From Acidimicrobiaceae bacterium (GTDB taxonomy: Bacteria > Actinomycetota > Acidimicrobiia > Acidimicrobiales > Acidimicrobiaceae), in contig JABEUO010000074.1 in NCBI GenBank assembly GCA_013044415.1, positions 1 through 15,076 on the forward strand: a stretch of 15,076 bases of DNA. The letters are read 5' to 3'. Each line of letters begins with the position of its first letter. Within the stretch, counting starts at the first letter, position 1. The notes under the pieces are model-generated. The model was not told where the DNA came from. It ran no database searches and worked only from the letters and a program-made list of their open reading frames with translations. Shown piece after piece: positions 1 to 6,461 of this stretch. The position numbers and the translations under genes are program-made.

Positions 1-180
1 CTTGCTGCAGTGGCTTGTCTTACGACAAACAACTTGAGCGAAGATCAGACCTGCGATCAACTTTTCTGGTCGTTGTGGCATGAGTGCGCCAGCTTTCACG
101 ATCAGCCTTGTCAACCCTGGATTGAAATCATCCATCCCGAAACCAAAAAAGTCAGTGCAGCGACCCGAAAGATGCTCTGA
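1..180 (+). CDS. 3' end of an unrecognised protein gene (partial)
   Basis: Frame 1 is open from the first base to a TGA at 178-180, giving 59 residues with no start in view, so this reads as the tail of a gene that begins upstream of the window. The peptide has four Cys and four Trp and ends in a basic stretch (TKKVSAATRKML). Its composition is that of a globular protein rather than a random translation, and the other two forward frames each contain stops in this stretch. I do not recognise a family. A 59-codon open stretch can occur by chance at this GC content, so the call rests on reading frame and composition only. Confidence 0.45.
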   Translation, partial: LAAVACLTTNNLSEDQTCDQLFWSLWHECASFHDQPCQPWIEIIHPETKKVSAATRKML

Positions 181-485
181 ATTCGCCGGTGAGTGGTTAC
201 GCTAAAACCCGCCGTCAGATTCGGTTTGGCCACTTGACTCAGTCCGACTTGGCTCCCAAGATCGCTAAATGGCCCTTGAGTTGATAATTTCAACTTATCG
301 ACACGATCGGGTTAGTCATGAAAAATCGATGAGTAGCCCAATTTTCCTGTCGAGCCAACTCAAAGCCAAGCTAGTATCAGAATCGTTAGTTACTACTAAG
401 TAGCATATGGTTATCCTACGAATGGGGGGGACCCTAGGGGCGGCTATTAGATGGCGCACTCGTTTGGTCTCGTATGGAGGTGCTA
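181..485. other. Intergenic region upstream of the first whiB gene
   Basis: No coding region is convincing here. The last 100 bases probably hold the promoter of the WhiB gene at 486. A small palindrome (CTAC-TAA-GTAG, 392-402) is followed by TATCCT at 412-417, which fits the loose actinobacterial -10 pattern TANNNT, but no good -35 box lies at the right distance. A run of seven G at 424-430 follows. The short reverse-strand open frames here have no ribosome binding site or recognisable composition. Confidence 0.3.
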
Positions 486-743
486 ATGGATACGTCGTGG
501 ATGGCAATCGGTAAGTGCAAGGAGATGCCACCAGGCCTATTTTTCCCATCGGATGGCGTAGGGGTGGACAGAGCCCGCCGTATCTGCAGAACCTGTCAGG
601 TAAAAAGTGACTGTCTAGAGTATGCCCTAGTGCAGAGGATAGATCACGGCGTATGGGGTGGGACATCCGAAAGGGAGCGGAAGAGGATTCTCAAAGTTAG
701 AAGGCTCACACAGAACCCATCCCCGTCAACTATGGTCGGCTGA
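486..743 (+). CDS. WhiB-family [4Fe-4S] transcriptional regulator
   Basis: This 85-residue protein has the complete WhiB signature: Cys11, Cys34, Cys37 and Cys43 (C-x22-C-x2-C-x5-C) to hold a [4Fe-4S] cluster, then GVWGG at 55-59, and a basic tail (SERERKRILKVRR) of the kind that contacts DNA. WhiB proteins are actinobacterial regulators that usually bind the primary sigma factor and respond to redox signals, NO or developmental state. I chose ATG 486 because GGAGG at 476-480 sits five bases upstream; the in-frame ATG at 474 overlaps that site and would add only four residues. The gene faces a second WhiB gene (886-1188) tail to tail. Family assignment is firm; which WhiB subgroup it belongs to (WhiB1-7) cannot be said. 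Confidence 0.93.
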   Translation: MDTSWMAIGKCKEMPPGLFFPSDGVGVDRARRICRTCQVKSDCLEYALVQRIDHGVWGGTSERERKRILKVRRLTQNPSPSTMVG

Positions 744-778
744 TACAACTCGCCACGATCCATTATGAAGAATCAAAG

Positions 779-889
779 ATGATGTCCATAGACGAGAACA
801 GTGCGAAGAAAAAACTACCGCACCTCACTGAGCGCCTGGGCCTGAAAATGGGTGAAGTTCCCGGTGGCCCTGATAGGGTCGAGCTTTAG
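779..889 (+). CDS. Possible small protein (36 aa) between the two whiB genes
   Basis: An ATG-ATG pair at 779-784 opens a 36-codon frame ending in TAG at 887-889, overlapping the last three bases of the convergent WhiB gene. The peptide is charged and protein-like (MMSIDENSAKKKLPHLTERL, then a Gly-Pro-rich end). There is no strong Shine-Dalgarno site; GAAGAATCAAAG precedes the ATG. Nothing in it is recognisable. It could equally be a chance frame in the gap between convergent genes. Confidence 0.22.
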   Translation: MMSIDENSAKKKLPHLTERLGLKMGEVPGGPDRVEL

Positions 890-1188
890 GAAGCGGTCGC
901 AATTTTGCGACGCTCACGCATGATCTTCCTTCGCTCCCTTTCGGACAGGCCACCCCATATTCCAAATCGCTCCTCGTGGGCAATGGCGTATTCCAGGCAT
1001 TCCATTTTAACCTCGCAGTCCTGGCAGAGTGCTTTCGCCGAGGCATTTCGCACTCCTCGCTGCGGGTAGAAGATCTCAAGGTTCCTGCCACGACATCTTG
1101 CCAGGTTCTGCCATTCTTCTGACAACTCGGATTCTGCACTAGCTTTCGAGCTAGGTCGATTGAGAACCGTGATATTTGAAACGTCCAC
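886..1188 (-). CDS. WhiB-family [4Fe-4S] transcriptional regulator
   Basis: This 100-residue protein has the four WhiB cysteines at 32, 55, 58 and 64 (again C-x22-C-x2-C-x5-C), GIWGG at 76-80, and a basic C-terminal tail (SERERRKIMRERRKI). The N-terminus is about 20 residues longer than in the WhiB at 486, with a Ser/Glu-rich stretch before the first Cys. The start is GTG at 1188, with a six-G run (1194-1199) five bases upstream as a G-rich ribosome binding site. It shares cluster spacing and the SERERR/K tail with its convergent neighbour, so the two are paralogues, but they differ enough that a recent duplication is unlikely. The role is redox- or stress-linked transcriptional control, as for the family. 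Confidence 0.94.
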   Translation of the reverse strand: MDVSNITVLNRPSSKASAESELSEEWQNLARCRGRNLEIFYPQRGVRNASAKALCQDCEVKMECLEYAIAHEERFGIWGGLSERERRKIMRERRKIATAS

Positions 1189-1743
1189 TTAGACCCCCCG
1201 TGACGCCAAAACTTAATCGAATAAAGCTGAGCGATTAATGTTCAAATCGATCAATGGTCAACGCTAAAGTAGATAACCGCTGCGATAGTGGCCCATTCTC
1301 TTTTCGCCACATAATCCTCCGTATAGTACGTACCAAACGTTTTGCCAGGCGACTAAGCACACAAGCGACACAGTAGATTGCTTGCGTCCCTAGAAAAGCT
1401 CGTCTTGCCCCCTCAAAACTCAGCCGGACGAAGCGCCATGCAACACTCAACAATTCAGATTCTACATCATAAGCAATTGCTAGGGGTAGTCGAGAAATCC
1501 TGCGCCATCAATCCAGGTATCAGTTTGCCTACTGGCCCATTTGTCCCCACCATAGTACCAAGCAGCGAAAATGGCCTCCGGAACATCCGGTCCTACCCTG
1601 AAGTTCGCAACGAGCTACCAGGCGGTCCAATGTTGAATCTTCCCCGGTACAGGCCGGAGCTAAAGCACTGGCACTCATTCGCTGGAGCTAAAAGAACTGG
1701 TTCCTGAAAATTGGCCATAGATCTCGGTTGCATTGGAGTGACA

Positions 1744-1785
1744 GGTGACAGGTGCATTTGGTGACAGGTGCATTTGGTGACAGGT
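1744..1785. repeat. 16-bp tandem repeat, about 2.6 copies (GGTGACAGGTGCATTT)
   Basis: Two perfect copies of GGTGACAGGTGCATTT lie at 1744-1759 and 1760-1775, followed by a partial third copy (GGTGACAGGT) at 1776-1785. A further overlapping GTGACAGG occurs just upstream at 1738-1745. Another GGTGACAGG lies in the same orientation at 2129-2137. In both outlying copies the sequence continues to a similar end, TTGTGTATCC and CTTGGATACC. Short sequences of this kind often mark insertion-sequence ends or REP-like elements; that reading is inference. Confidence 0.8.
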
Positions 1786-2340
1786 TGTGTATCCACTCAT
1801 TTTGATACACCACTTTCAAAGTTCCGTCTTTGGCTTTGTTCTCGCTCGGCCACCACAGCACGCCCTGATTGAGGGGCCGACGCAGCCTCAACGCAACCAG
1901 CCCTAAATCAACTGAAACCACAACGATGCTCGAGCAGAATAGTGCTGACTTGGGAATCGCCATATAACGCTAGAAACTTGCACCAATGACCACCGAGAGC
2001 TGGGCCAACTCAGTCACTGCGCGATCCCCCGGGTATTCGTGCTCGGTGGCCCAGTTTAGGGCTCTAGTCGCTTGACAATCTAGGTCAGGGATTTTTATCC
2101 GAAGAAGTCATCCGTGCATAACATAAATGGTGACAGGCTTGGATACCGACGGTTGTGACTATAAGTCGCCCACCAATATGGGTTGACCGACTTTAAGTGC
2201 GGGCACATGCAAAGTACCCACACGACACCACTTCTATGCACCCTAAGGATGTATGCCTTGGGACAGTTCCCACTCCCGCAAATTCCCAAGATCTTGTCAT
2301 AGCGCATCTCTGCGACAACTTCTGCAACCCCCCTACAAGG

Positions 2341-2361
2341 TCCCCCCGCAGCAAGGGGGGA
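2341..2361. repeat. 7-bp inverted repeat (hairpin) TCCCCCC...GGGGGGA
   Basis: TCCCCCC at 2341-2347 pairs with GGGGGGA at 2355-2361 across a 7-base loop (GCAGCAA). No T run follows on either strand, so it is not a standard intrinsic terminator. It lies in the gene-poor stretch and may be part of a structured RNA or of an element remnant. Confidence 0.5.
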
Positions 2362-2553
2362 ACCGACCTGCCGATCGACTGGCCGAAAACCTGCCGAAGG
2401 AATCGGTGGTAATCGACCGACCATGTGAGGGATTCACCCACCAAATGGGAAATCGAATTACCTCCTCCTTGATGGCGAGCTTGGCGTGACTCTACTCGGG
2501 TCGTTCCGTATGGCACCGGCTTTTGCTGTCCCATTTCCGGACTTGGTTGAGTT

Positions 2554-2573
2554 TAGAATTACCCCTGCAGGAG
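2554..2573 (+). promoter_or_regulatory. Probable -10 box and Shine-Dalgarno site ahead of the HEAT-repeat gene
   Basis: TAGAAT at 2554-2559 is a good -10 hexamer, although no clear -35 is seen. It is followed by AGGAG at 2569-2573, seven bases before a TTG at 2581. The TTG is in the wrong frame for the HEAT-repeat protein that follows, which is why this site matters for start choice. Confidence 0.35.
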
Positions 2574-2603
2574 ATCCCAGTTGAAAGACATAGCCTTTAA
2601 AGG

Positions 2604-3203
2604 GTGGCTTTCCACCCCGATTCAGTCTCTGAAGGTCTTTTTGAAGTCGCCGTTGCGGCTCGTCGCCAAGAAGCTTCAACAATCTTGGCTAGCGCAAACA
2701 GTCCCTACGGCAAAATTAGGGCCGCCGCCATCAAAGCTCTCGTCGGCGATGATGAGAAAGTTACAGCGGCGATCAAAAGCGCCTTCTCTGATCCCGATCC
2801 TGCTGTCAGAGTGGCAGCAGCGTATGCATCGATAAGCCGACCTAACCTAAACGTAACCAAACTGCTTGGCGACCCAAATCCCGATGTCGTCGAGACGGCA
2901 TGTTTTGCAGCTGGAGAGATCGCCGAGGATGGAAATCGAAATCTGCTGGAAGATATCGCAATGACGCATCCGTCGCCTACCTGTAGAGAATCTGCTATCG
3001 CGGCCCTTGGGGTCCTCGGATCGCCTGAATCGCTGGAGATCATCATTGCTGCCCTGGCCGACAAACCGTACATTCGCAGAAGGGCGGTGTTGGCACTTGC
3101 GGCTTTCGATGATCCTCGAGCCGAAGAGGCCATAGAGAAATGTCTTTTAGATAGGGATCATCAAGTTAGACAGCTCGCTGAAGACCTGCTCAGATCGGAT
3201 TGA
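2604..3203 (+). CDS. HEAT-repeat protein (PBS-lyase-type repeats)
   Basis: This 199-residue protein is a tandem array of about five alpha-helical HEAT units. Helix pairs around residues 35-65, 65-95, 95-125, 125-155 and 160-195 show the usual DPDPAVRVAAAYAL-like pattern (for example DPDPAVRVAAAYAS, RRRAVLALAAFDDPRAEEAI, DRDHQVRQLAEDLL). Such proteins are soluble scaffolds for protein-protein contact; a bilin-lyase function is not implied. GTG 2604 is the first start after an in-frame TAA at 2598-2600, but it has poor ribosome-binding spacing, whereas the good AGGAG site serves TTG 2581 one frame away. Either the start is weak, or a one-base shift in AAAGGG has cut off a normal N-terminus. The gene ends 31 bases from the end of the convergent actin-like gene. 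Fold assignment is firm; the partner is unknown. Confidence 0.8.
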   Translation: MAFHPDSVSEGLFEVAVAARRQEASTILASANSPYGKIRAAAIKALVGDDEKVTAAIKSAFSDPDPAVRVAAAYASISRPNLNVTKLLGDPNPDVVETACFAAGEIAEDGNRNLLEDIAMTHPSPTCRESAIAALGVLGSPESLEIIIAALADKPYIRRRAVLALAAFDDPRAEEAIEKCLLDRDHQVRQLAEDLLRSD

Positions 3204-3234
3204 CTGCTTTAGCGAGCCTTCGACTGCGCTGGTT

Positions 3235-4242
3235 TTATATGTCCACCGGCTGGAGTTGCGGAATTGGGTTCTGCCTCCTCGAAGCCAGTACTGCACAGAG
3301 CCCCTGGGTAACCGCAGCCTGAGGAGTGTCGGCCCTCTTCGCTCGCAGCCCAGTCTTGGACTCAATGAGTTCAGGTACTCCCTCCACGAGTGCTACACCA
3401 CCCACCAGGGAAATTCCTGAACCATATAGATCCGATATCAATTCGGGTGGACAAGCTGAAAGGGCATTCACCAATGCTCCGACCATTTCGTCAAAAATTG
3501 GAAGAATTAAATTCAATAAATCCCCTCCAGCAACTATTGCACTGGTTGGAACCCCCGTCTTGACTGACCGACCCCAAATGCTTACCTTGACTTGAGAAGC
3601 CCTCTTACCCTTTTTCAGCAGTCCAACCTTGACCTCCTCGACGACGTCCCTTGGAACGACGATACCGTAGGACTCTTCGATGTAGCGAAATATCTGGCTA
3701 TTACAGGTAGCACCTCCCTGCTTAGAGGCCGACCAACTCACGGCCTCCCCAAGGGCAATTATGGAAGCCTCCGCCCTAGAAGCTCCTAGATCGGCGATCA
3801 TGACCCCCTTCGGGGAGGTTGGATCAAATCCCGCACCCATGGCAGCAGCTAGGCACGAATCCACCAGGAGCATCTCCTTCGCTCCCAGGTCATCCAAGCA
3901 AGATTGCATCGCCTTGACGTCCATCACCTTTGCGTCATTTGGTACCGCAACCGCAACCCTCGTCCGATTAAAACTCTTCAGATCACAAGACTTCGCCAAC
4001 CTAGCTAAAAAAGAATTGAGCAGCCCAACATTTTTTATCTTTGAATTTTCTATCGGTGTAGCAAGTATGTACCTGCCGGGTTTCTGCGCGGCTAAGTCAA
4101 TAGCTTCATCGCCGACTGCCTCTACTTTATAACTGAAGGCATCCACTGCGGCTACTGTCTCAACCTCAGCGAGCAGCTCACCACCAGAATCGGCGATACG
4201 GGTCCGCTTGGACCCAATATCAAGGGCGATCGACCTAGCCAG
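3235..4242 (-). CDS. Divergent MreB/actin-like protein, probable CTG start
   Basis: The 335-residue reading frame follows the MreB plan throughout. It has a phosphate-1 loop ALDIGSKRTRIA (6-17), VEAVGDEA (40-47), VAVAVP (96-101), LLVDSCLAAAMGAG (125-138), a phosphate-2 loop IADLGASRAEASIIALG (149-165), a YIEESYGIVV helix region (187-196) and an adenosine motif SLVGGVALVEGVPELIE (278-294). Length matches MreB (about 340). The only ATG, GTG or TTG start is GTG 4146, which would delete phosphate-1. Upstream, the frame has no canonical start before a stop; CTG at 4242-4240 has AAGGAGG nine bases ahead and overlaps the end of the membrane-peptide gene, so I take it as the start. The loops differ from canonical MreB (GASR for GGGT, VDSC for EEP), so ATP hydrolysis may be altered. 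Likely role: envelope-linked filament or scaffold (inference). Confidence 0.75.
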   Translation of the reverse strand: MARSIALDIGSKRTRIADSGGELLAEVETVAAVDAFSYKVEAVGDEAIDLAAQKPGRYILATPIENSKIKNVGLLNSFLARLAKSCDLKSFNRTRVAVAVPNDAKVMDVKAMQSCLDDLGAKEMLLVDSCLAAAMGAGFDPTSPKGVMIADLGASRAEASIIALGEAVSWSASKQGGATCNSQIFRYIEESYGIVVPRDVVEEVKVGLLKKGKRASQVKVSIWGRSVKTGVPTSAIVAGGDLLNLILPIFDEMVGALVNALSACPPELISDLYGSGISLVGGVALVEGVPELIESKTGLRAKRADTPQAAVTQGLCAVLASRRQNPIPQLQPVDI

Positions 4243-4426
4243 CTTCTCGGCCCTCCTTGAGGTCTACGACCCCACCACTTTTTGAACCCGCCATCGCTTG
4301 CCTCGCCCTAGAAAACTCGTCTACGTAAGATTCCGTCGATCGAAGCTTTCTATCTTTCAGGCCGAGCAAGAGCCCCACCACGGTGAAGAAAAGTATCGGA
4401 ATCAACACGTATAGCAGATTTGACAC
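4235..4426 (-). CDS. Small single-helix membrane protein (63 aa), unknown function
   Basis: The N-terminus is one hydrophobic segment (LLYVLIPILFFTVVGLLLGL, about residues 4-23), followed by a basic patch (KDRKLR) and a charged cytoplasmic-type tail of about 35 residues. By the positive-inside rule the C-terminal tail should face the cytoplasm. The start is GTG at 4426, because AAGGAGG (4440-4434) is seven bases upstream; the GTG at 4432 is only one base from that site. The gene begins 22 bases after the end of moaE and overlaps the proposed start of the actin-like gene by 8 bases, implying translational coupling. I do not recognise a family. The context suggests a membrane tether for the actin-like protein, much as other bacterial actins have dedicated membrane partners, but this is inference. 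Confidence 0.7.
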   Translation of the reverse strand: MSNLLYVLIPILFFTVVGLLLGLKDRKLRSTESYVDEFSRARQAMAGSKSGGVVDLKEGREAG

Positions 4427-4448
4427 CTTCACACCTCCTTTAACTAGA

Positions 4449-4910
4449 TTAAGTCTCTTTTACTGAATTGGCACCGAGGCCCCAGTCCGAGCCGCCCATC
4501 CAGGACTCCTTTTTCCAGATCGGTACGGATTTCTTCAAAGTATCGATCAAAAATCGCGAAGCCTCATATGCCTGATCCCTGTGAGCTGCGGAAACCGAAA
4601 TGATGACGGTTGATTCACCTGGCGTCATCTCCCCCAAGCGATGGACCACCGCAACTCTCCCCATACCTTCAAATTCGCTGAGCGCCCTTTTTGCTAGATC
4701 GGTCATCCTCTCAAATGCGACGGTCTCGTAGGCTTCATAGGAGAGCTTAGTCACACCGGGCCTACCGTCCGAGAAGTCTCTAACCGTGCCTGAAAACAGA
4801 ACTACGGCTCCACAGTCCTCCAAGACCGTCCAAGAGTAAATTTTCTCCACCGATAGCTGACCCTCGGTAATCTCAACCCAGATAGCCGAATCGATGGAAC
4901 TCAAACTCAA
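4449..4910 (-). CDS. moaE: Molybdopterin synthase catalytic subunit MoaE
   Basis: MoaE pairs with thiocarboxylated MoaD to put the dithiolene sulfurs into precursor Z (cPMP), making molybdopterin in the cytoplasm. The 153-residue protein has the family landmarks in order: FSGTVRDFSDGRPGV (39-53), LSYEAYETVA (57-66), VVHRLGEMTPGE (88-99), SVSAAHRDQAYEASRFLID (105-123), and the catalytic-lysine segment LKKSVPIWKKE (125-135) with Lys126/127 and Lys133/134. It starts at TTG 4910 with AGGAG five bases upstream. It is the first gene of a likely three-gene operon with a membrane peptide and an actin-like protein, an unusual setting: no moaD, moaA or moaC is seen here, so MoaD must be encoded elsewhere. 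Family assignment is secure. Confidence 0.95.
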   Translation of the reverse strand: MSLSSIDSAIWVEITEGQLSVEKIYSWTVLEDCGAVVLFSGTVRDFSDGRPGVTKLSYEAYETVAFERMTDLAKRALSEFEGMGRVAVVHRLGEMTPGESTVIISVSAAHRDQAYEASRFLIDTLKKSVPIWKKESWMGGSDWGLGANSVKET

Positions 4911-5039
4911 GTCCTCTCCTACTTTCGCCTAGAAACTGAAACGGCACCGTAATGGCGCTGGTACGAAATCGAAATGACAATGAAGAGCTTAATCTCGCCA
5001 AAGCGTCACCCTCAATGCAATTACACCAATCTCTCATTA

Positions 5040-5067
5040 TTTGTCCATAAGCCAAATTTGTCCATAA
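5040..5067. repeat. Direct repeat TTTGTCCATAA x2, 17-bp period; possible promoter or operator
   Basis: TTTGTCCATAA occurs at 5040-5050 and again at 5057-5067, in the intergenic region between divergent moaE and the DUF2342 gene. Read as a + strand promoter, TTGTCC (5041-5046), a 16-bp spacer and CATAAT (5063-5068) fit a sigma-70-type site. The two repeats could equally be adjacent regulator half-sites about one and a half helical turns apart. Which role applies is not decided by the sequence. Confidence 0.35.
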
Positions 5068-5142
5068 TCCAACTCGCCCTAAGAACGCCACCCGGGATAA
5101 GTATTCGGTACTTAAATCGCACAGTTGATTTAGCATGTAGTC

Positions 5143-6372
5143 ATGAGCGGCAATATTCCAAGCGGGTCAAACCCTTTTGAGTTCTTCATGCGTTCGATGC
5201 TCGGGGGACAAGTTGGATCGTTGTTTCCAGAGGGTTCAGACTTCAGATGGGACATGGTCGTTTCCATGGCTAACTTAGCCGTAGTTGGCCTCGACAACTC
5301 AATCCTGCAAGCAAACGTCGAGCCAACCACCCGCATAAAGGTCGAATCACTCTTCGACATAGTCGACATGCACCTAGATTCTCTTGAGATGATGCCGCCT
5401 TTGCCAAAAGTGGATCGGCGCATATCACTTTTTCAGAGGACGACCTGGTTGCAAGAGTCTTTGAATCGGTGGAAACCACTCCTAAACGAATTACTCAACG
5501 CTCTGACCCCCCCGGGAGGGAATTCGGAGGAATTGAACCCCTTCGGCGCCGACCAAGCCGAACAGTCGTCTGATTCATCACCAATGGAAAGAATGATGGC
5601 GATGATGCAGAAAATAGCAGCACCGGCTCTGGTTGCTTCGCAGATCGGCTGGGCCGTAGGTGAACTATCAAAAAGTGCTCTTGGGCAACTCGACCTTCCC
5701 ATTCCACGAGAGACAAAGGGCGGAATAGAACTCATTCCGGAGAATATTGAGTCATTCGCCGAGGCAAACCTAATTGAAGTCGACCACCTTTACATCTGGG
5801 TCATCGTGCGGGAGCTGATCCACTTGGCGATTATCAACTCCATTGCGGTCAAGGATCGACTCGACTTTCTCATAAGGCTACATATAGCTGATTCCCATTC
5901 GGCACTAAGTAGCGCTATGCAGAATCTCGCACAGATTGACCCGACCGACTCCGAAGCAATGCAGAATTTTCTGACCAACCCTTCGGCGCTCGTCGCTGGA
6001 GGTCACTCGGAAGCTCAAAAACTCTCCCAGAACGACTTCCAAGCCCTGCTAGCTTTGATAGAGGGGATAGTCGACTACCAGAGTCGCCTCTTGGCTGAGG
6101 CAATTTTTGGTGATTTCGCCCAGATTGAAGGTGCTACTAAACAAAACCTACTCGATCCATCCAACACCTCCCTTACCGTCGCCTCCCTCCTTGGGATTTC
6201 AATTACTGCAGAGACACTACAAAGGGGCGCCGCCTTCATCTCAGGGGTCCTTGAAAGGGATGGCGGCCAAAAACTCTCCGCGCTCTGGAACAATCCGGAG
6301 ATGCTCCCAACGCCGGCAGAGATCGATGCACCGGGCCTTTGGCTGGCGAGGATCGAATACATTGGCGGCTAA
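5143..6372 (+). CDS. DUF2342 family zincin-like (metalloprotease-like) protein
   Basis: This 409-residue soluble protein matches the actinobacterial DUF2342 family, annotated as zinc-dependent metalloprotease or F420-biosynthesis-associated, function not established. It has an N-terminal helical part with a Pro/Gly- and Ser-rich insertion (about 122-147), LVASQIGWAVGELSKSALGQ (163-182), LPIPRE (185-190), the active-site-like RELIH (223-227), IEGIVD (306-311), and a C-terminal block ending in ALWNNPEMLPTPAEID. As I recall, the family keeps Glu and the second His of HExxH, with Arg often in place of the first His, as here. ATG 5143 has no clear Shine-Dalgarno site. It is transcribed away from moaE and is followed 90 bases later by the acidic 359-aa gene. 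The assignment is from pattern recognition of several blocks. Confidence 0.82.
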   Translation: MSGNIPSGSNPFEFFMRSMLGGQVGSLFPEGSDFRWDMVVSMANLAVVGLDNSILQANVEPTTRIKVESLFDIVDMHLDSLEMMPPLPKVDRRISLFQRTTWLQESLNRWKPLLNELLNALTPPGGNSEELNPFGADQAEQSSDSSPMERMMAMMQKIAAPALVASQIGWAVGELSKSALGQLDLPIPRETKGGIELIPENIESFAEANLIEVDHLYIWVIVRELIHLAIINSIAVKDRLDFLIRLHIADSHSALSSAMQNLAQIDPTDSEAMQNFLTNPSALVAGGHSEAQKLSQNDFQALLALIEGIVDYQSRLLAEAIFGDFAQIEGATKQNLLDPSNTSLTVASLLGISITAETLQRGAAFISGVLERDGGQKLSALWNNPEMLPTPAEIDAPGLWLARIEYIGG

Positions 6373-6397
6373 GCCGTCGCAGTAAACTAATTTCGCC

Positions 6398-6426
6398 ACT
6401 CTGAGTGAAATAGTCTCACTCAGAGT
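6398..6426. promoter_or_regulatory. Perfect 11-bp inverted repeat between two genes
   Basis: ACTCTGAGTGA at 6398-6408 pairs exactly with TCACTCAGAGT at 6416-6426 across a 7-base spacer (AATAGTC). It begins 26 bases after the DUF2342 stop and ends 36 bases before the next ATG. No T run follows on the + strand, which argues against a standard intrinsic terminator. A TAGAAT at 6439-6444 and a GATAAT at 6450-6455 lie just downstream, so an operator upstream of a promoter is the alternative. Confidence 0.65.
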
Positions 6427-6461
6427 ATCAAGCTGAGTTAGAATGTGCCGATAATCTACCT

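Larger units (their letters stand above)
1189..2553. other. Gene-poor 1.36-kb stretch with repeats; possible mobile-element debris
   Basis: Several open frames of 65-113 codons exist on both strands, but they overlap one another, lack ribosome binding sites and have no composition I would trust. What can be seen is a tandem GGTGACAGG repeat at 1738-1785 with another copy at 2129-2137, a 7-bp C/G hairpin at 2341-2361, and the inverted repeat CTTGGGA/TCCCAAG at 2257-2263 and 2284-2290. On the - strand near 1770-1860, the peptide KVVYQNEWIHNLS loosely resembles the end of IS481/integrase-core transposases. I infer a decayed insertion or a structured noncoding region. I cannot tell which. Confidence 0.4.

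Noticed and set aside
2095..2534. Two overlapping - strand open frames of 109 and 113 codons
   Set aside because: They overlap in different frames, lack ribosome sites and have no recognisable motif; chance open frames or debris are as likely.
3204..3234. Possible terminator hairpin between convergent HEAT and actin-like genes
   Set aside because: Only four consecutive base pairs (AGCG/CGCT) with mismatches inside; too weak to call.
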